Shown piece by piece: positions 48,425 to 57,126 of a stretch of DNA of 64,000 bases. The stretch covers positions 1-64,000 of the forward strand of contig NZ_BOMH01000056.1 in the NCBI RefSeq assembly GCF_016862095.1, read 5' to 3'. The position numbers and the translations under genes were made by a program. The notes beneath the pieces were generated by a model that saw nothing but the letters and a program-made list of their open reading frames with translations, was not told the origin of the DNA and did no database searches. This stretch comes from Actinoplanes cyaneus. Its GTDB lineage: Bacteria; Actinomycetota; Actinomycetes; Mycobacteriales; Micromonosporaceae. How positions within the stretch are numbered: position 1 is the stretch's first letter; each line of letters begins with the position of its first letter.

Positions 48425-50096
48425 GACCTTCTGCTGCATCAACTGTCTGCACGTGCTGGACGAGTTGCGGCCGCTGGAGGAGAAGTACGGGGACGCCCTG
48501 GTCGTCATCGGTGTGCACTCCCCGAAATTCGAGCACGAGCGGGATCCGAAGGCGCTGGCCGCCGCCGTCGAGCGTTACGGCGTGCACCATCCGGTGATTG
48601 ACGACGGCGACATGCACCTGTGGCAGCAGTACGCGGCGAAGGCCTGGCCCACCCTGGCCGTGGTCGACCCGACGGGTTATCTGGTTGCCTCGATGGCCGG
48701 CGAGGGTCACGCGGAGGGCCTGTCCCGGCTGATCGACGAGCTGGTCGCCAAGCACGAGGCGAACGGCACGCTGCACCGCGGTGACGGGCCGTATGTCGCG
48801 CCGCCGGCCCCGGAGGGTCTGCTGCACTTCCCCGGCAAGGCGATCGAGCTGCCCGGCGGTAACCTGCTGGTCTCCGACTCGGCCCGGCACTCGGTGGTCG
48901 AGCTGTCCCCCGACGGCGAGACGCTGGTCCGCCGGTTCGGCGGTGACCGGAACGAGCCGTTCAGCGAGCCGCAGGGTCTGCTGGCGCTGCCGCAGGCGAT
49001 CAGGGACATCATCGGGTACGACGTGGTGGTCGCCGACACGGTCAACCACCAGCTGCGCGGCCTGAACCTGGCGACCGGCGAGATCACTCTGGTCGCCGGG
49101 TCGGGCCGGCCGTGGCGGTCGACGGTGGACGATCACCCGCACGACGCGCTCGCCGCGGATCTCTCCTCGCCGTGGGACCTGGCGTGGTTCGACGACAAGG
49201 TCATCATCGCGATGGCGGGCATCCACCAGCTGTGGTGGTTCGACCCGATCCAGCGCACGGTCGGCGTCTACGCCGGCACCACGGTCGAGGCGCTGCGCGA
49301 CGGCCCGATCCCGGATGTCTGGATGGCCCAGCCGTCCGGCCTGTCGGCGACGGGGACGCGGCTCTGGATCGCCGACAGCGAGACGTCCGCCCTGCGCTAC
49401 GTCGAGGACGGCGTGATGCACACGGCGGTCGGCCAGGGCCTGTTCGATTTCGGTCACGTCGACGGTCCCGCTGACCAGGCGCTGTTCCAGCATCCACTCG
49501 GTGTCGCCGCGCTGGCGGACGGGTCGGTGCTGATCGCGGACACGTACAACGGCGCGATCCGGCGGTTCGACCCGGTGGCGAACGAGGTGTCCACGGTGGA
49601 TTCCGGTCTGGCCGAGCCGAGCGACATCCTGGTCACCGGCTCGGGGGACGTCCTGGTCGTGGAGTCCGCCGCGCACCGGCTGACCCGGCTCGCGCCCGGC
49701 GTGATGAAGACGGTCGCCGGGGAGCGGCACAAGACCGAGCGCCCGCCGTCCCACCTGGCCCCGGGCGAGGTGACGCTCGACGTGATCTTCACGCCGGCGC
49801 CCGGTCAGAAGCTGGACAGCCAGTTCGGCTCGCCGTTGCGGCTGACCGTCTCGGCGTCACCGGCCGAGTTGCTGCTCGACGGCGAGGGCACGACGACCGA
49901 GTTGACCCGCCGGCTCGTGCTCAACCCGGACGTGCCGAAGGGCGTGCTGCAGGTGGTGGCCCAGGCAGCGACGTGTGACTTGGACGCCGAGTTCGGGGCG
50001 TGCCACCTGACCCGGCAGGACTGGGGCGTGCCGATCGTGATCGACACCGCCGCCCCGAGCCGGCTCCCGCTGATCCTGCGCGGGATGGACGCTTAG
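48312..50096 (+). CDS. thioredoxin-like/NHL-repeat protein, rebuilt by the phage
   Basis: 594 residues. N-terminal TlpA/thioredoxin-like domain with DFWTFCCINCLHVLDELRPL, the FCCINC redox motif of this family, and KAWPTLAVVDPTGYLVASM (cis-Pro). From about residue 165 on, NHL repeats form a propeller (DSARHSVVELSPDGETLVRR; VADTVNHQLRGLNLATG; WIADSETSALRYVEDG; IADTYNGAIRRFDP). A final beta domain ends the protein. No signal peptide. The first 37 codons are phage DNA with lower third-position GC, yet the protein sequence is conserved. It is now transcribed only from phage or junction promoters. Confidence 0.9.
   Translation: MNPRVRAPELKGRGWLNTGGKELTLADLRGRCIILDFWTFCCINCLHVLDELRPLEEKYGDALVVIGVHSPKFEHERDPKALAAAVERYGVHHPVIDDGDMHLWQQYAAKAWPTLAVVDPTGYLVASMAGEGHAEGLSRLIDELVAKHEANGTLHRGDGPYVAPPAPEGLLHFPGKAIELPGGNLLVSDSARHSVVELSPDGETLVRRFGGDRNEPFSEPQGLLALPQAIRDIIGYDVVVADTVNHQLRGLNLATGEITLVAGSGRPWRSTVDDHPHDALAADLSSPWDLAWFDDKVIIAMAGIHQLWWFDPIQRTVGVYAGTTVEALRDGPIPDVWMAQPSGLSATGTRLWIADSETSALRYVEDGVMHTAVGQGLFDFGHVDGPADQALFQHPLGVAALADGSVLIADTYNGAIRRFDPVANEVSTVDSGLAEPSDILVTGSGDVLVVESAAHRLTRLAPGVMKTVAGERHKTERPPSHLAPGEVTLDVIFTPAPGQKLDSQFGSPLRLTVSASPAELLLDGEGTTTELTRRLVLNPDVPKGVLQVVAQAATCDLDAEFGACHLTRQDWGVPIVIDTAAPSRLPLILRGMDA
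48408..48440. other. attR, phage-host junction
   Basis: Phage sequence ending GGATTTCTG joins host sequence beginning GACCTTCTGC. Crossover TG is at 48423-48424. Upstream, 48319-48349 is identical to 1101-1131 (31 bp), and the similarity runs about 130 bp in all with many synonymous changes. Confidence 0.75.
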
Positions 50097-50124
50097 GCCG
50101 TACCTGACAAGGGTTTGAATGCCC

Positions 50125-50898
50125 TTAGAAGGCCTGGATCGGGATGGAGGCGGCGACGAGCCCGGCCCGGACCGCGCGGGCCAGCTCGACGGCGCCCGGG
50201 GTGTCGCCGTGCAGGCAGATCGAGCGGACCGGGCAGGCGACGACTGTGCCGTCGGCGGCGACCACCTCGCCGTCGGCGGCCATCCGCGTGACCCGGGTCA
50301 CCACCGTGGCCGGGTCGTGAACCAGTGCGTCAGGTCGTGACCGGGGCACGAGCCGGCCGTCCGGCAGGTAACCACGGTCCGCGAAGCCCTCGCCGACAGC
50401 GGTGAGCCCGGCCGCCTCCGCGGTCGCGAAGAGCACCGAACCGGGCTGGCAGAGCAGCGGGAGCGCGCGGTCGTAGGCGAGCACCGCGGCCACCACCGCC
50501 TCGGCCTGCCGCTCGTCGACGGCCGCGGTGTTGTAGAGGGCACCGTGCGGCTTCACGTACCGCACGCGGTCGCCGGCCGCCCGGCAGAACGCCTCCAGGG
50601 CCCCGATCTGGTAGAGCACGTCGTCGCGGAGCTCGCCGAACTCGTAGTCGATCCGGCGCCGGCCGAAACCGGCCAGGTCCCGGTAGCCCACCTGGGCGCC
50701 GACGGCGACGCCCTTGGCGGTGGCCGCCCGGCACACCCGGTGCATGGTGGACGGGTCGCCGGCGTGGAAGCCGCAGGCCACGTTCGCCGAGGTCACCACG
50801 TCGAGCAGGGCGTCGTCGTCGCCGAGCCGCCAAGCGCCGAAGCCCTCGCCGAGGTCAGCGTTCAGATCAATCGGGGTCACCGGAAAATCATCGTGCAT
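50125..50898 (-). CDS. pxpA: 5-oxoprolinase subunit A (LamB/YcsF family)
   Basis: 257 residues. DLNADLGEGFGAWRLGDDDA, NVACGFHAGDPSTMHRVCRA, VGAQVGYRDLAGFGRR, VKPHGALYNTAA and VRSICLHGDTPGAV are the family signatures. With PxpB/C it cleaves 5-oxoproline using ATP; those partners are not in this window. Convergent with the thioredoxin/NHL gene, 28 bp apart. Confidence 0.92.
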   Translation of the reverse strand: MHDDFPVTPIDLNADLGEGFGAWRLGDDDALLDVVTSANVACGFHAGDPSTMHRVCRAATAKGVAVGAQVGYRDLAGFGRRRIDYEFGELRDDVLYQIGALEAFCRAAGDRVRYVKPHGALYNTAAVDERQAEAVVAAVLAYDRALPLLCQPGSVLFATAEAAGLTAVGEGFADRGYLPDGRLVPRSRPDALVHDPATVVTRVTRMAADGEVVAADGTVVACPVRSICLHGDTPGAVELARAVRAGLVAASIPIQAF

Positions 50899-50958
50899 CG
50901 GGAACCGTATGCGGCGTCACTACCCACTAGTAACCTACGCTGCCGTAACCTGGATCCC

Positions 50959-51636
50959 GTGACGACCTCAGCCCCGTTCCGGATGAAGCCGACCGACCTC
51001 GGCAAGCCGCGACTACGCGGCCGGTTGCATCAGTACGCGTTCTTCGTCGCCCTGGTCTGCGGCATCGTGCTCTGCTCGATCGCCGCGAGCCGGCCGGGCA
51101 TCGCACCGTTCATCAGTGTCCTGATCTACAGCGTGACGGTCTGCGGCCTCTTCGGGATCAGCGCGCTCTATCACCGGCGCGTCTGGAGCGAGCGCGGCTA
51201 CCAGATCATGCGCCGGATGGATCACTCGATGATCTTCATCTTCATCGCCGGCACGTACACCCCGTTCTGCGTCGAGCTGCTCGACAAGGGCACGGCAGAG
51301 CTGATGCTCGGCCTGGTGTGGGGCGGGGCCGTGGGCGGGGTGGCGCTCAAGGTGATCTGGCCGAACCTGCCGCGGTGGGTCGGCGCGCCGCTCTACGTCG
51401 CGCTCGGCTGGGTCGCCGTCGGCATCATCCCGGACGTGCTGCACGTCGGCGGCGTCACCTGCCTGGTCCTGATGCTGGCCGGCGGCGTGATCTACACCGT
51501 CGGCGCGGTCTTCTACGCCCTCAAGCGGCCGAACCCGTGGCCGACCGTTTTCGGTCACCACGAGTTCTTCCACGCCTGCACGCTGGTGGCCGCGATCTGC
51601 CACCACATCGCGATCTACTTCGCGCTGTACGCCTGA
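50959..51636 (+). CDS. hemolysin III / PAQR-type membrane protein
   Basis: 225 residues. GTG 50959 probably leaderless, as TAACCT lies 10 bases upstream. Seven membrane helices; ISALYHRRVW, RMDHSMIFIFIAGTYTPFCV and FGHHEFFHACTLVAAICHHI give the SxxxH, D and HxxxH metal ligands of the PAQR/TrhA family. Bacterial TrhA proteins affect membrane energetics and lipid homeostasis; haemolysis is not established. Confidence 0.9.
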   Translation: MTTSAPFRMKPTDLGKPRLRGRLHQYAFFVALVCGIVLCSIAASRPGIAPFISVLIYSVTVCGLFGISALYHRRVWSERGYQIMRRMDHSMIFIFIAGTYTPFCVELLDKGTAELMLGLVWGGAVGGVALKVIWPNLPRWVGAPLYVALGWVAVGIIPDVLHVGGVTCLVLMLAGGVIYTVGAVFYALKRPNPWPTVFGHHEFFHACTLVAAICHHIAIYFALYA

Positions 51637-51651
51637 CGGCCGCATACGCGA

Positions 51652-51681
51652 AACGGCCCGGCGGTTGACCGCCGGGCCGTT
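51652..51681. terminator. bidirectional terminator
   Basis: AACGGCCCGGCGGT / ACCGCCGGGCCGTT with a 2-nt centre, between convergent genes ending at 51636 and 51697. Confidence 0.75.
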
Positions 51682-51696
51682 GCACTATCTGAAGCT

Positions 51697-51981
51697 TTAG
51701 CGGTACGCCGGCGGCGGGGGCGGCGGGACGTCGTCCTGACGCACCTCGTGGTACTCGCCGGCGGCGTAGCCCGTCCCGGCGACCGGAGCGGCGGTGGAGC
51801 GGGTGACCACCGTGCGGCGACGGCTGTTCCAGAACCAGAGCGTGATGACCAGCCCGATCAGGCCGGCGGCCATCAGGATCCAGCCGATCACGCTGATGTC
51901 GAGGCCGCTGATGTCCGCGTTGACGGCGAACGCCAGGATCGCCCCCAGAGCGAGCAGGAAAATACTTGCGCCGATGCCCAT
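51697..51981 (-). CDS. DUF6458-like membrane protein
   Basis: 94 residues, ATG 51981. Two helices (GASIFLLALGAILAFAVNAD; VIGWILMAAGLIGLVITLWF) and a Pro-rich cytoplasmic tail ending PPPPPPAYR. The family is common in actinobacteria and has no known role. Confidence 0.8.
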   Translation of the reverse strand: MGIGASIFLLALGAILAFAVNADISGLDISVIGWILMAAGLIGLVITLWFWNSRRRTVVTRSTAAPVAGTGYAAGEYHEVRQDDVPPPPPPAYR

Positions 51982-52095
51982 CGGGCCCTCCTCGTAAGCG
52001 GCCGGGCGTTGAGTCCTGCCTCGCTCGACCATCCTGAATACGTCGATCGAGGCCTTACCCGGACGCGTGAAGTTCCAATCAGGCAAGCTGTTCCA

Positions 52096-52614
52096 ATGAC
52101 CTTGCGGACGCTGATCCTGCTACGCCACGCCAAAGCGGAGACTCCCGGCGAACTACCGGATTTCGACAGAAGTCTTACCGAGCGCGGCATGTCGGACGCC
52201 GACGCGGCCGGCGCCTGGCTGGTGGACGAGCGGCTGCACCCCGACCTGGTGATCTGCTCACCGGCCAAACGCACCCGGCAGACCTGGCAGGGCGCGTCGC
52301 TGGCGCTGGCACAGGGCGATCCGGCGCACGGTGCGCCCGAGGTCCACTACGAGGATCAGCTCTACTACGGCGGGCGGACCGAGGTGTTCGACCTGCTCCG
52401 GGCGGTGCCGGAGCAGGTGCGCACGATCCTGCTGATCGGCCACAACCCAACGGTGTCCGAAGTGTCCGCTCTGCTCGTCCCGGACGAACAGTGGGACGGC
52501 GCGGCGCTGGAGTTGAAGACCTCCGGGATCGCCGTGCACACCACCGAGACCGGATGGTCGGACACCCAGCCGAAGGGGATGCGCCTGTCACGCCGGCACA
52601 CCGCCCGCGGCTGA
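52096..52614 (+). CDS. SixA-like histidine phosphatase
   Basis: 172 residues. RHAKAE (RHG-type catalytic His), SLTERGMSDADAAGAWL, ICSPAKRTRQTW and LLIGHNPTVSEV (second His) mark the SixA branch of the phosphoglycerate-mutase-like superfamily. It dephosphorylates phosphohistidine or small phosphoesters. Divergent from DUF6458, convergent with the subtilase. Confidence 0.88.
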   Translation: MTLRTLILLRHAKAETPGELPDFDRSLTERGMSDADAAGAWLVDERLHPDLVICSPAKRTRQTWQGASLALAQGDPAHGAPEVHYEDQLYYGGRTEVFDLLRAVPEQVRTILLIGHNPTVSEVSALLVPDEQWDGAALELKTSGIAVHTTETGWSDTQPKGMRLSRRHTARG

Positions 52615-52618
52615 GCTC

Positions 52619-54667
52619 CTACTTCCGGTACCAGGTGCGGGCGCTGGTGTATCGCAGGTTGCCCAGGCGGTCGTACGCCCGGATCTGGATCTTCATGGTC
52701 TTCTTCTGCTTGGCGGTGTTCACCGACAGCTGGTAGGCCGACCGGTAATCGGTAGCAACCACCTTGCCGTTCACCAGCAGCTGGACCCGGGCGATGCCAC
52801 TCGGGTCGCTCGCCTTGACGTAGACCTTGACCGTGCCCTTGACCTTGGCCTTGTTCCCCGGCGCCTTCGTGATCGAGACGGCCGGTCCGCCGCTGTCCGC
52901 GATCACCGTCCGGCTGTAGTCGCGCGAGTTGCCGAGTTGGTCGGTCAGCCGCCAGATGACGGTGACGGCGCCGTTGGACGAGCCGGTCCGCACGACCAGC
53001 GAGTAGGGCGCCGAGATGTCCCGGCCGACGAGCTTTCCGTTGGACCACAGCTCGGCCGACGCCACTCCGGACGGGTCGGTGACTCCGCTGATCGTGCTGG
53101 TGAAGGTGTCCCGGATCCGCGTGTTCGCGGCGGGGCGCAACTCGGTCGCGACCGGGCCGTCCACATCGAGCGGAGCACCGGTGTCGACCTGCACGGCGTA
53201 CGTCTTCTCGGTGACGTTGCCCGCGTAGTCGATGGCCCGCAACGTCACCGGCCAGTCGCCGCGATAGTGCGCGGGCGGCACGAGCTTCATCCGCCGGTCC
53301 CAGCTGGCGTCCCGCGTCGAGTCGACGACCTTGCCGTCGGCCACCAGCTCGAAGCCGTACACCCCGTGATCGTCGACGGCCTGCGGGAGCACCGTGGTCC
53401 CGGTCGCGCCGAGCACGCCAAGGGTGATGGTTGACGAGGTGATCCTCGGCGCCTCGGTGTCCGGCGCCCCGAGGCTGTGCAGGAGACCCGCGACATCCAG
53501 GTACGGCGAGATTTCGCCCACGAGTCCGATCCCGGTCAGATCCGGGTCGCCGGCCGTCTTCACGATCGCCGACCGGACCTCGTCCGCACTGGCCGTGGGC
53601 TTCAGGCTGAAGGCGAGCGCCGCCGCTCCGGAGACCGCGGCCGCCGAAGCCGACGTGCCGACCAGCGGGCCTCCGGTGCCCGACGGAGCGACCGCCCAGA
53701 GCGAGGCGGGTCCTTCCACATCGATCCAGCGGTCGGCCGGACTGTTCAGCGGATTCATGTTGGTCCCAGCCGCGGGGAGGCCGTTGGGCAGCGCCGCGGC
53801 GACCGCGAGCGCCGGCTCGGTCGCTGCCGGGTAGTGCCGGTCGGAGCGATAGTCATCCTGCCCGGCGGAGCCGATGACCAGGGCACCGTGGTCGGCCGCG
53901 TACTGCACCGCCTCGCGCAGCAACCGGCTGTCCGTGGTGGTGCTGAACGAGGTGTTGATGACCCGAGCGCCGTTGGCGGCGGCGTAGGTGATGCCAGACG
54001 CGGCCAGGGCGGACGTTCCCGACGCGCCGCCGTCCGCGTCATGCTTCAGGACCCGGACCGGAAGGATCCGGCACTGTGGGCAGACCCCGGCCGCGCTCAC
54101 CCCGTTGTTCGCGGTCGCCGCGATGACCCCGGCGACCAGGCTCCCATGGCCGTCGTCGTCGACGGGTTCCCGGCCGCTCTCCACCAGGTTGAGCCCGGGG
54201 AGGATCCGGGCGGCCGGGAGGTCCCGGTTCGCCGTCACGCCGGAATCGACGACGGCGACGGTCACGTCCGCGCTGCCCGTCGTCCACGTCCACGCCTCCG
54301 GGACGGCCGCGGCATCAAGCGATTGGGAGTAGAACGGGTCGTTGACGGGCCCGGCCGCGTCCGCGTGAACCGGCGCATCCTCCTCGACCCAGGTCACTGC
54401 TGGATCGGCCAGCAGATCGGCCACGAAACTATCCCGGTCGGCCGCGGCGACCGTCATGGTCACCGCATTCAGCCCGACGACGACACGACGGCTCAGCGTA
54501 CGGGCGGCGAAGCGAGCGACCACGTCGGTGCGGTCGGAGATCTGCCGCACCCCGATGTCGAGAATGACCGGCGGGGCCTCGTCGGCCCGCGCGGGTGTGG
54601 CGACCAGACCGGCCAGGAGAAGGGAAGAAAGGCAGGCAGCGACTATGCGCACCGAAGGCCCCCGCAT
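52619..54667 (-). CDS. secreted subtilisin-like serine protease with Ig-like repeats
   Basis: 682 residues. Signal peptide (RIVAACLSSLLLAGLVATPA-RA), inhibitor-type propeptide (about 35-100), then the S8 domain: VAVVDSGV (Asp), DDDGHGSLVAGVIAA (His), GTSASAAAVSGAAALA (Ser). GVCPQC lies between Asp and Ser blocks. The C-terminal 250 residues hold two or three Ig-like domains (GVYGFELVADGKVVD; GVASAELWSNGKLVG; GIARVQLLVNGKVVA) for substrate or cell-wall contact. No sortase motif seen. Confidence 0.92.
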   Translation of the reverse strand: MRGPSVRIVAACLSSLLLAGLVATPARADEAPPVILDIGVRQISDRTDVVARFAARTLSRRVVVGLNAVTMTVAAADRDSFVADLLADPAVTWVEEDAPVHADAAGPVNDPFYSQSLDAAAVPEAWTWTTGSADVTVAVVDSGVTANRDLPAARILPGLNLVESGREPVDDDGHGSLVAGVIAATANNGVSAAGVCPQCRILPVRVLKHDADGGASGTSALAASGITYAAANGARVINTSFSTTTDSRLLREAVQYAADHGALVIGSAGQDDYRSDRHYPAATEPALAVAAALPNGLPAAGTNMNPLNSPADRWIDVEGPASLWAVAPSGTGGPLVGTSASAAAVSGAAALAFSLKPTASADEVRSAIVKTAGDPDLTGIGLVGEISPYLDVAGLLHSLGAPDTEAPRITSSTITLGVLGATGTTVLPQAVDDHGVYGFELVADGKVVDSTRDASWDRRMKLVPPAHYRGDWPVTLRAIDYAGNVTEKTYAVQVDTGAPLDVDGPVATELRPAANTRIRDTFTSTISGVTDPSGVASAELWSNGKLVGRDISAPYSLVVRTGSSNGAVTVIWRLTDQLGNSRDYSRTVIADSGGPAVSITKAPGNKAKVKGTVKVYVKASDPSGIARVQLLVNGKVVATDYRSAYQLSVNTAKQKKTMKIQIRAYDRLGNLRYTSARTWYRK

Positions 54668-54753
54668 TCGATGATCTTCAGTATCGAAGAGGATCGTACG
54701 GGTACGTCGTTACGGTAGCGTCCTCCGATCAGGTCACGATCGGAAGACAACGA

Positions 54754-54783
54754 AGGCCGGCGGACGCCATTGTCCGCCGGCCT
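54754..54783. terminator. terminator between subtilase and acyl-CoA dehydrogenase regions
   Basis: AGGCCGGCGGAC / GTCCGCCGGCCT, 12-bp perfect arms with a 6-nt loop, 34 bp past the dehydrogenase stop (minus strand). Confidence 0.75.
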
Positions 54784-54816
54784 ACGTCTTTTCAGGAGAG
54801 TGGGAAAAGCTTCAGG

Positions 54817-56673
54817 TCAGAACGCGTCCTCGTCCAGGTCCATCAGGTCGAGGGTGGTGTTCTCGATGATCCGGCGGTCGGAGCCGATCCGCGGCAGGAT
54901 CTCGCGGGTGAAGAAGCGGGCCGCCGCCACCTTGCCGGTGTAGAACTTCTTGTCGGCCTCGGACACCTCGCCGTTCAGCGCGTTCAGCGCCACCTCGGCC
55001 TGGCGCAGCAGCAGCCAGGCGAGGACCACGTCGCCCAGGGCGAGCAGGATCCGGCGGGAGGTCAGGCCGATCTTGTACAGCTCACGGGACTCGCCGCCCT
55101 GCACCGCGGCCAGCCAGCCCATCGTCACGCCGAGGATCTGCTGCAGCTCGCCGAGGGCCTTGCCCAGCGCCAGCCGCTCGTTCTTGAGCTGACCGTTGCC
55201 GGCCTCGCTCTCGATGAAGCCCTGGATCTCGCCGGCGATCGTGCCGAGCGCCCGGCCGTTGTCCTTGACGATCTTGCGGAAGATCAGGTCGAGGCTCTGG
55301 ATCGCGGTGGTGCCCTCGTACAGGGTGTCGATCTTCGCGTCCCGCACGTACTGCTCGAGCGGGTAGTCCTGCAGGAAGCCGGAGCCACCGAAGGTCTGCA
55401 GCGACTCGTGGCCGAGCAGCTCGTAGGCCCGCTCCGAGCCGACGCCCTTGACCAGCGGAAGCAGGAAGTCGTTGATCTTGCTGGCGATCTTCGCGGCCTT
55501 CTCGTCGCCGGCGGCCTGCGCGATCGCGACCTTGTCCTGCCACGAGGCGGTGTAGATCACCAGGGCGCGCAGGGCCTCGGAGTACGACTTCTGGAGCATC
55601 AGCGAACGACGTACGTCCGGGTGGTGGGTGATGGTCACCCGGGGAGCCGCCTTGTCGGTGTTCTGCACCAGGTCGGCGCCCTGGACGCGGTTCTTCGCGT
55701 ACTCCAGCGCGTTCAGGTAGCCCGTCGACAGGGTGGCGATCGCCTTGGTGCCGACCATCATCCGCGCGTACTCGATGATCATGAACATCTGCCGGATGCC
55801 GTCGTGCTTGTCGCCCAGCAGCCAGCCCTTGGCCGGGGTGCCGTGCTCGCCGAAGGTCATCTCACAGGTGTTGGAGACCTTGAGGCCCATCTTGTGCTCG
55901 ACGTTGGTGGCGTAGACGCCGTTGCGCTCGCCGAGCTCACCCGTCGTACCGTCGAAGTGGTACTTCGGCACGATGAACAGCGACAGGCCCTTGGTGCCCG
56001 GGCCGCCCTGGCCCTCGACGCCCACCGGACGCGCCAGCACGTAGTGGATGATGTTGTCGCTCAGGTCGTGCTCACCCGAGGTGATGAATCGCTTCACGCC
56101 CTCGATGTGCCACGAGCCGTCCGGCTGCGGGATCGCGCGGGTGCGGCCGGCGCCGACGTCCGAACCGGCGTCCGGCTCGGTCAGCACCATGGTCGAGCCC
56201 CACTGCTTCTCGACGAAGAGCTTGGCCCACTCCTGCTGCTCCGGCGTGCCCTCGGTGTGGGCGACGTGGGCGAAGGACGGACCGGACGCGTACATCCAGA
56301 TCGGGGCGTTGGAGCCGAGGATCTGCTCGGCAATCGCCCACCACAGGGTGCGCGGGGCGAACGTGCCGCCCAGCGAGCCGGGAAGGTCGAGTCGCCAGAA
56401 CTCGGAGGCCATGAAGGTCTCGTACGACTTCTTGAACGACTCGGGCAGCGGCGCGGTGTGCGTCGCCGGGTCGAACACCGGAGGGTTCCGGTCGGCGTCG
56501 GTGTAGCTGGCCGCGAGGTCTTCGCGGGCCAACCGGTTCACCTCGGCGAGCACGTCGCGTGCAGTCTCCGCGTCGATCTCGTCGAACGGTGCCTGACCGA
56601 ACGCCTTGTCCGCCCCGAAGACCTCGAACAGGTTGAACTGGAGGTCCCGAAGGTTGCTCTGGTAGTGAGTCAT
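54817..56673 (-). CDS. acyl-CoA dehydrogenase, FadE5-like
   Basis: 618 residues, much longer than short-chain enzymes and with the N-terminal extension of mycobacterial FadE5 (YQSNLRDLQFNLFEVFGADK; RNPPVFDPATHTAPLPESFK). FAD-binding and active-site regions: TMVLTEPDAGSDVGAGRTRA, HIEGVKRFITSGEHD, NVEHKMGLKVSNTCEMTFGE, MMVGTKAIATLSTGYLNALE and the catalytic-base region LLGHESLQTFGGSGFLQDYP. Catalyses the first step of fatty acid beta-oxidation. Possible TetR-type operators lie upstream. Confidence 0.92.
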   Translation of the reverse strand: MTHYQSNLRDLQFNLFEVFGADKAFGQAPFDEIDAETARDVLAEVNRLAREDLAASYTDADRNPPVFDPATHTAPLPESFKKSYETFMASEFWRLDLPGSLGGTFAPRTLWWAIAEQILGSNAPIWMYASGPSFAHVAHTEGTPEQQEWAKLFVEKQWGSTMVLTEPDAGSDVGAGRTRAIPQPDGSWHIEGVKRFITSGEHDLSDNIIHYVLARPVGVEGQGGPGTKGLSLFIVPKYHFDGTTGELGERNGVYATNVEHKMGLKVSNTCEMTFGEHGTPAKGWLLGDKHDGIRQMFMIIEYARMMVGTKAIATLSTGYLNALEYAKNRVQGADLVQNTDKAAPRVTITHHPDVRRSLMLQKSYSEALRALVIYTASWQDKVAIAQAAGDEKAAKIASKINDFLLPLVKGVGSERAYELLGHESLQTFGGSGFLQDYPLEQYVRDAKIDTLYEGTTAIQSLDLIFRKIVKDNGRALGTIAGEIQGFIESEAGNGQLKNERLALGKALGELQQILGVTMGWLAAVQGGESRELYKIGLTSRRILLALGDVVLAWLLLRQAEVALNALNGEVSEADKKFYTGKVAAARFFTREILPRIGSDRRIIENTTLDLMDLDEDAF

Positions 56674-56700
56674 GGTGATTGGCCCGCTCTCCGAACGCGA

Positions 56701-56739
56701 GTTACCCGTCAGTAACTAGCACTGTATTACCGATCGGTA
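56701..56739. promoter_or_regulatory. two palindromes upstream of the dehydrogenase
   Basis: GTTACCCGTCAGTAAC (56701-56716) and TACCGATCGGTA (56728-56739, perfect) lie 28-66 bp before the start. Both read as TetR-type operator half-sites around TTAC/GTAA or TACC/GGTA; fatty-acid genes are commonly controlled this way. Confidence 0.4.
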
Positions 56740-56939
56740 GGCCGCGACAACCCGGGCAGGATTCTGTGACCAACCCACCTGGTCGGAGGGGGTGTCCGTC
56801 GGATCGAGGCACAAACGTCTCCGATCGGGTGGTCACCGGTACAGCCGTTCGGCCATTTGCACGTTTCGAACCGGGAACCACGTATCGCGTACCCACGAGT
56901 TTCGTTGCTCCGGATAGACCGAGCTTTAAGGGGGACGAC

Positions 56940-57095
56940 ATGTTCGCCACGATCAAAAGCCTGATTCCGGAGCCGCGCCAGGCGAATCAGCCGCGCAACT
57001 ACGTCGGCCGGCACCGCCAGCCCGAGCAGGTCCCGCCGGCCCCGGTGCCGACCGCTCCGGCACCAGCCGATCCCGAGGAGAGCCCCGCCGCGTAG
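56940..57095 (+). CDS. 51-residue Pro-rich protein
   Basis: ATG with AAGGGGGAC upstream. FATIKSLIPEPRQANQPRNY, then a Pro/Ala tail. Likely a small conserved Micromonosporaceae protein; function unknown. Confidence 0.6.
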   Translation: MFATIKSLIPEPRQANQPRNYVGRHRQPEQVPPAPVPTAPAPADPEESPAA

Positions 57096-57126
57096 GGCGT
57101 CGCTGGAGCGCCCAGACCGCGGCGGC

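Noticed and set aside
54595..56715. 706-codon plus-strand frame opposite the acyl-CoA dehydrogenase
   Set aside because: Antisense shadow with low-complexity Arg/Leu/Val composition and no motifs.
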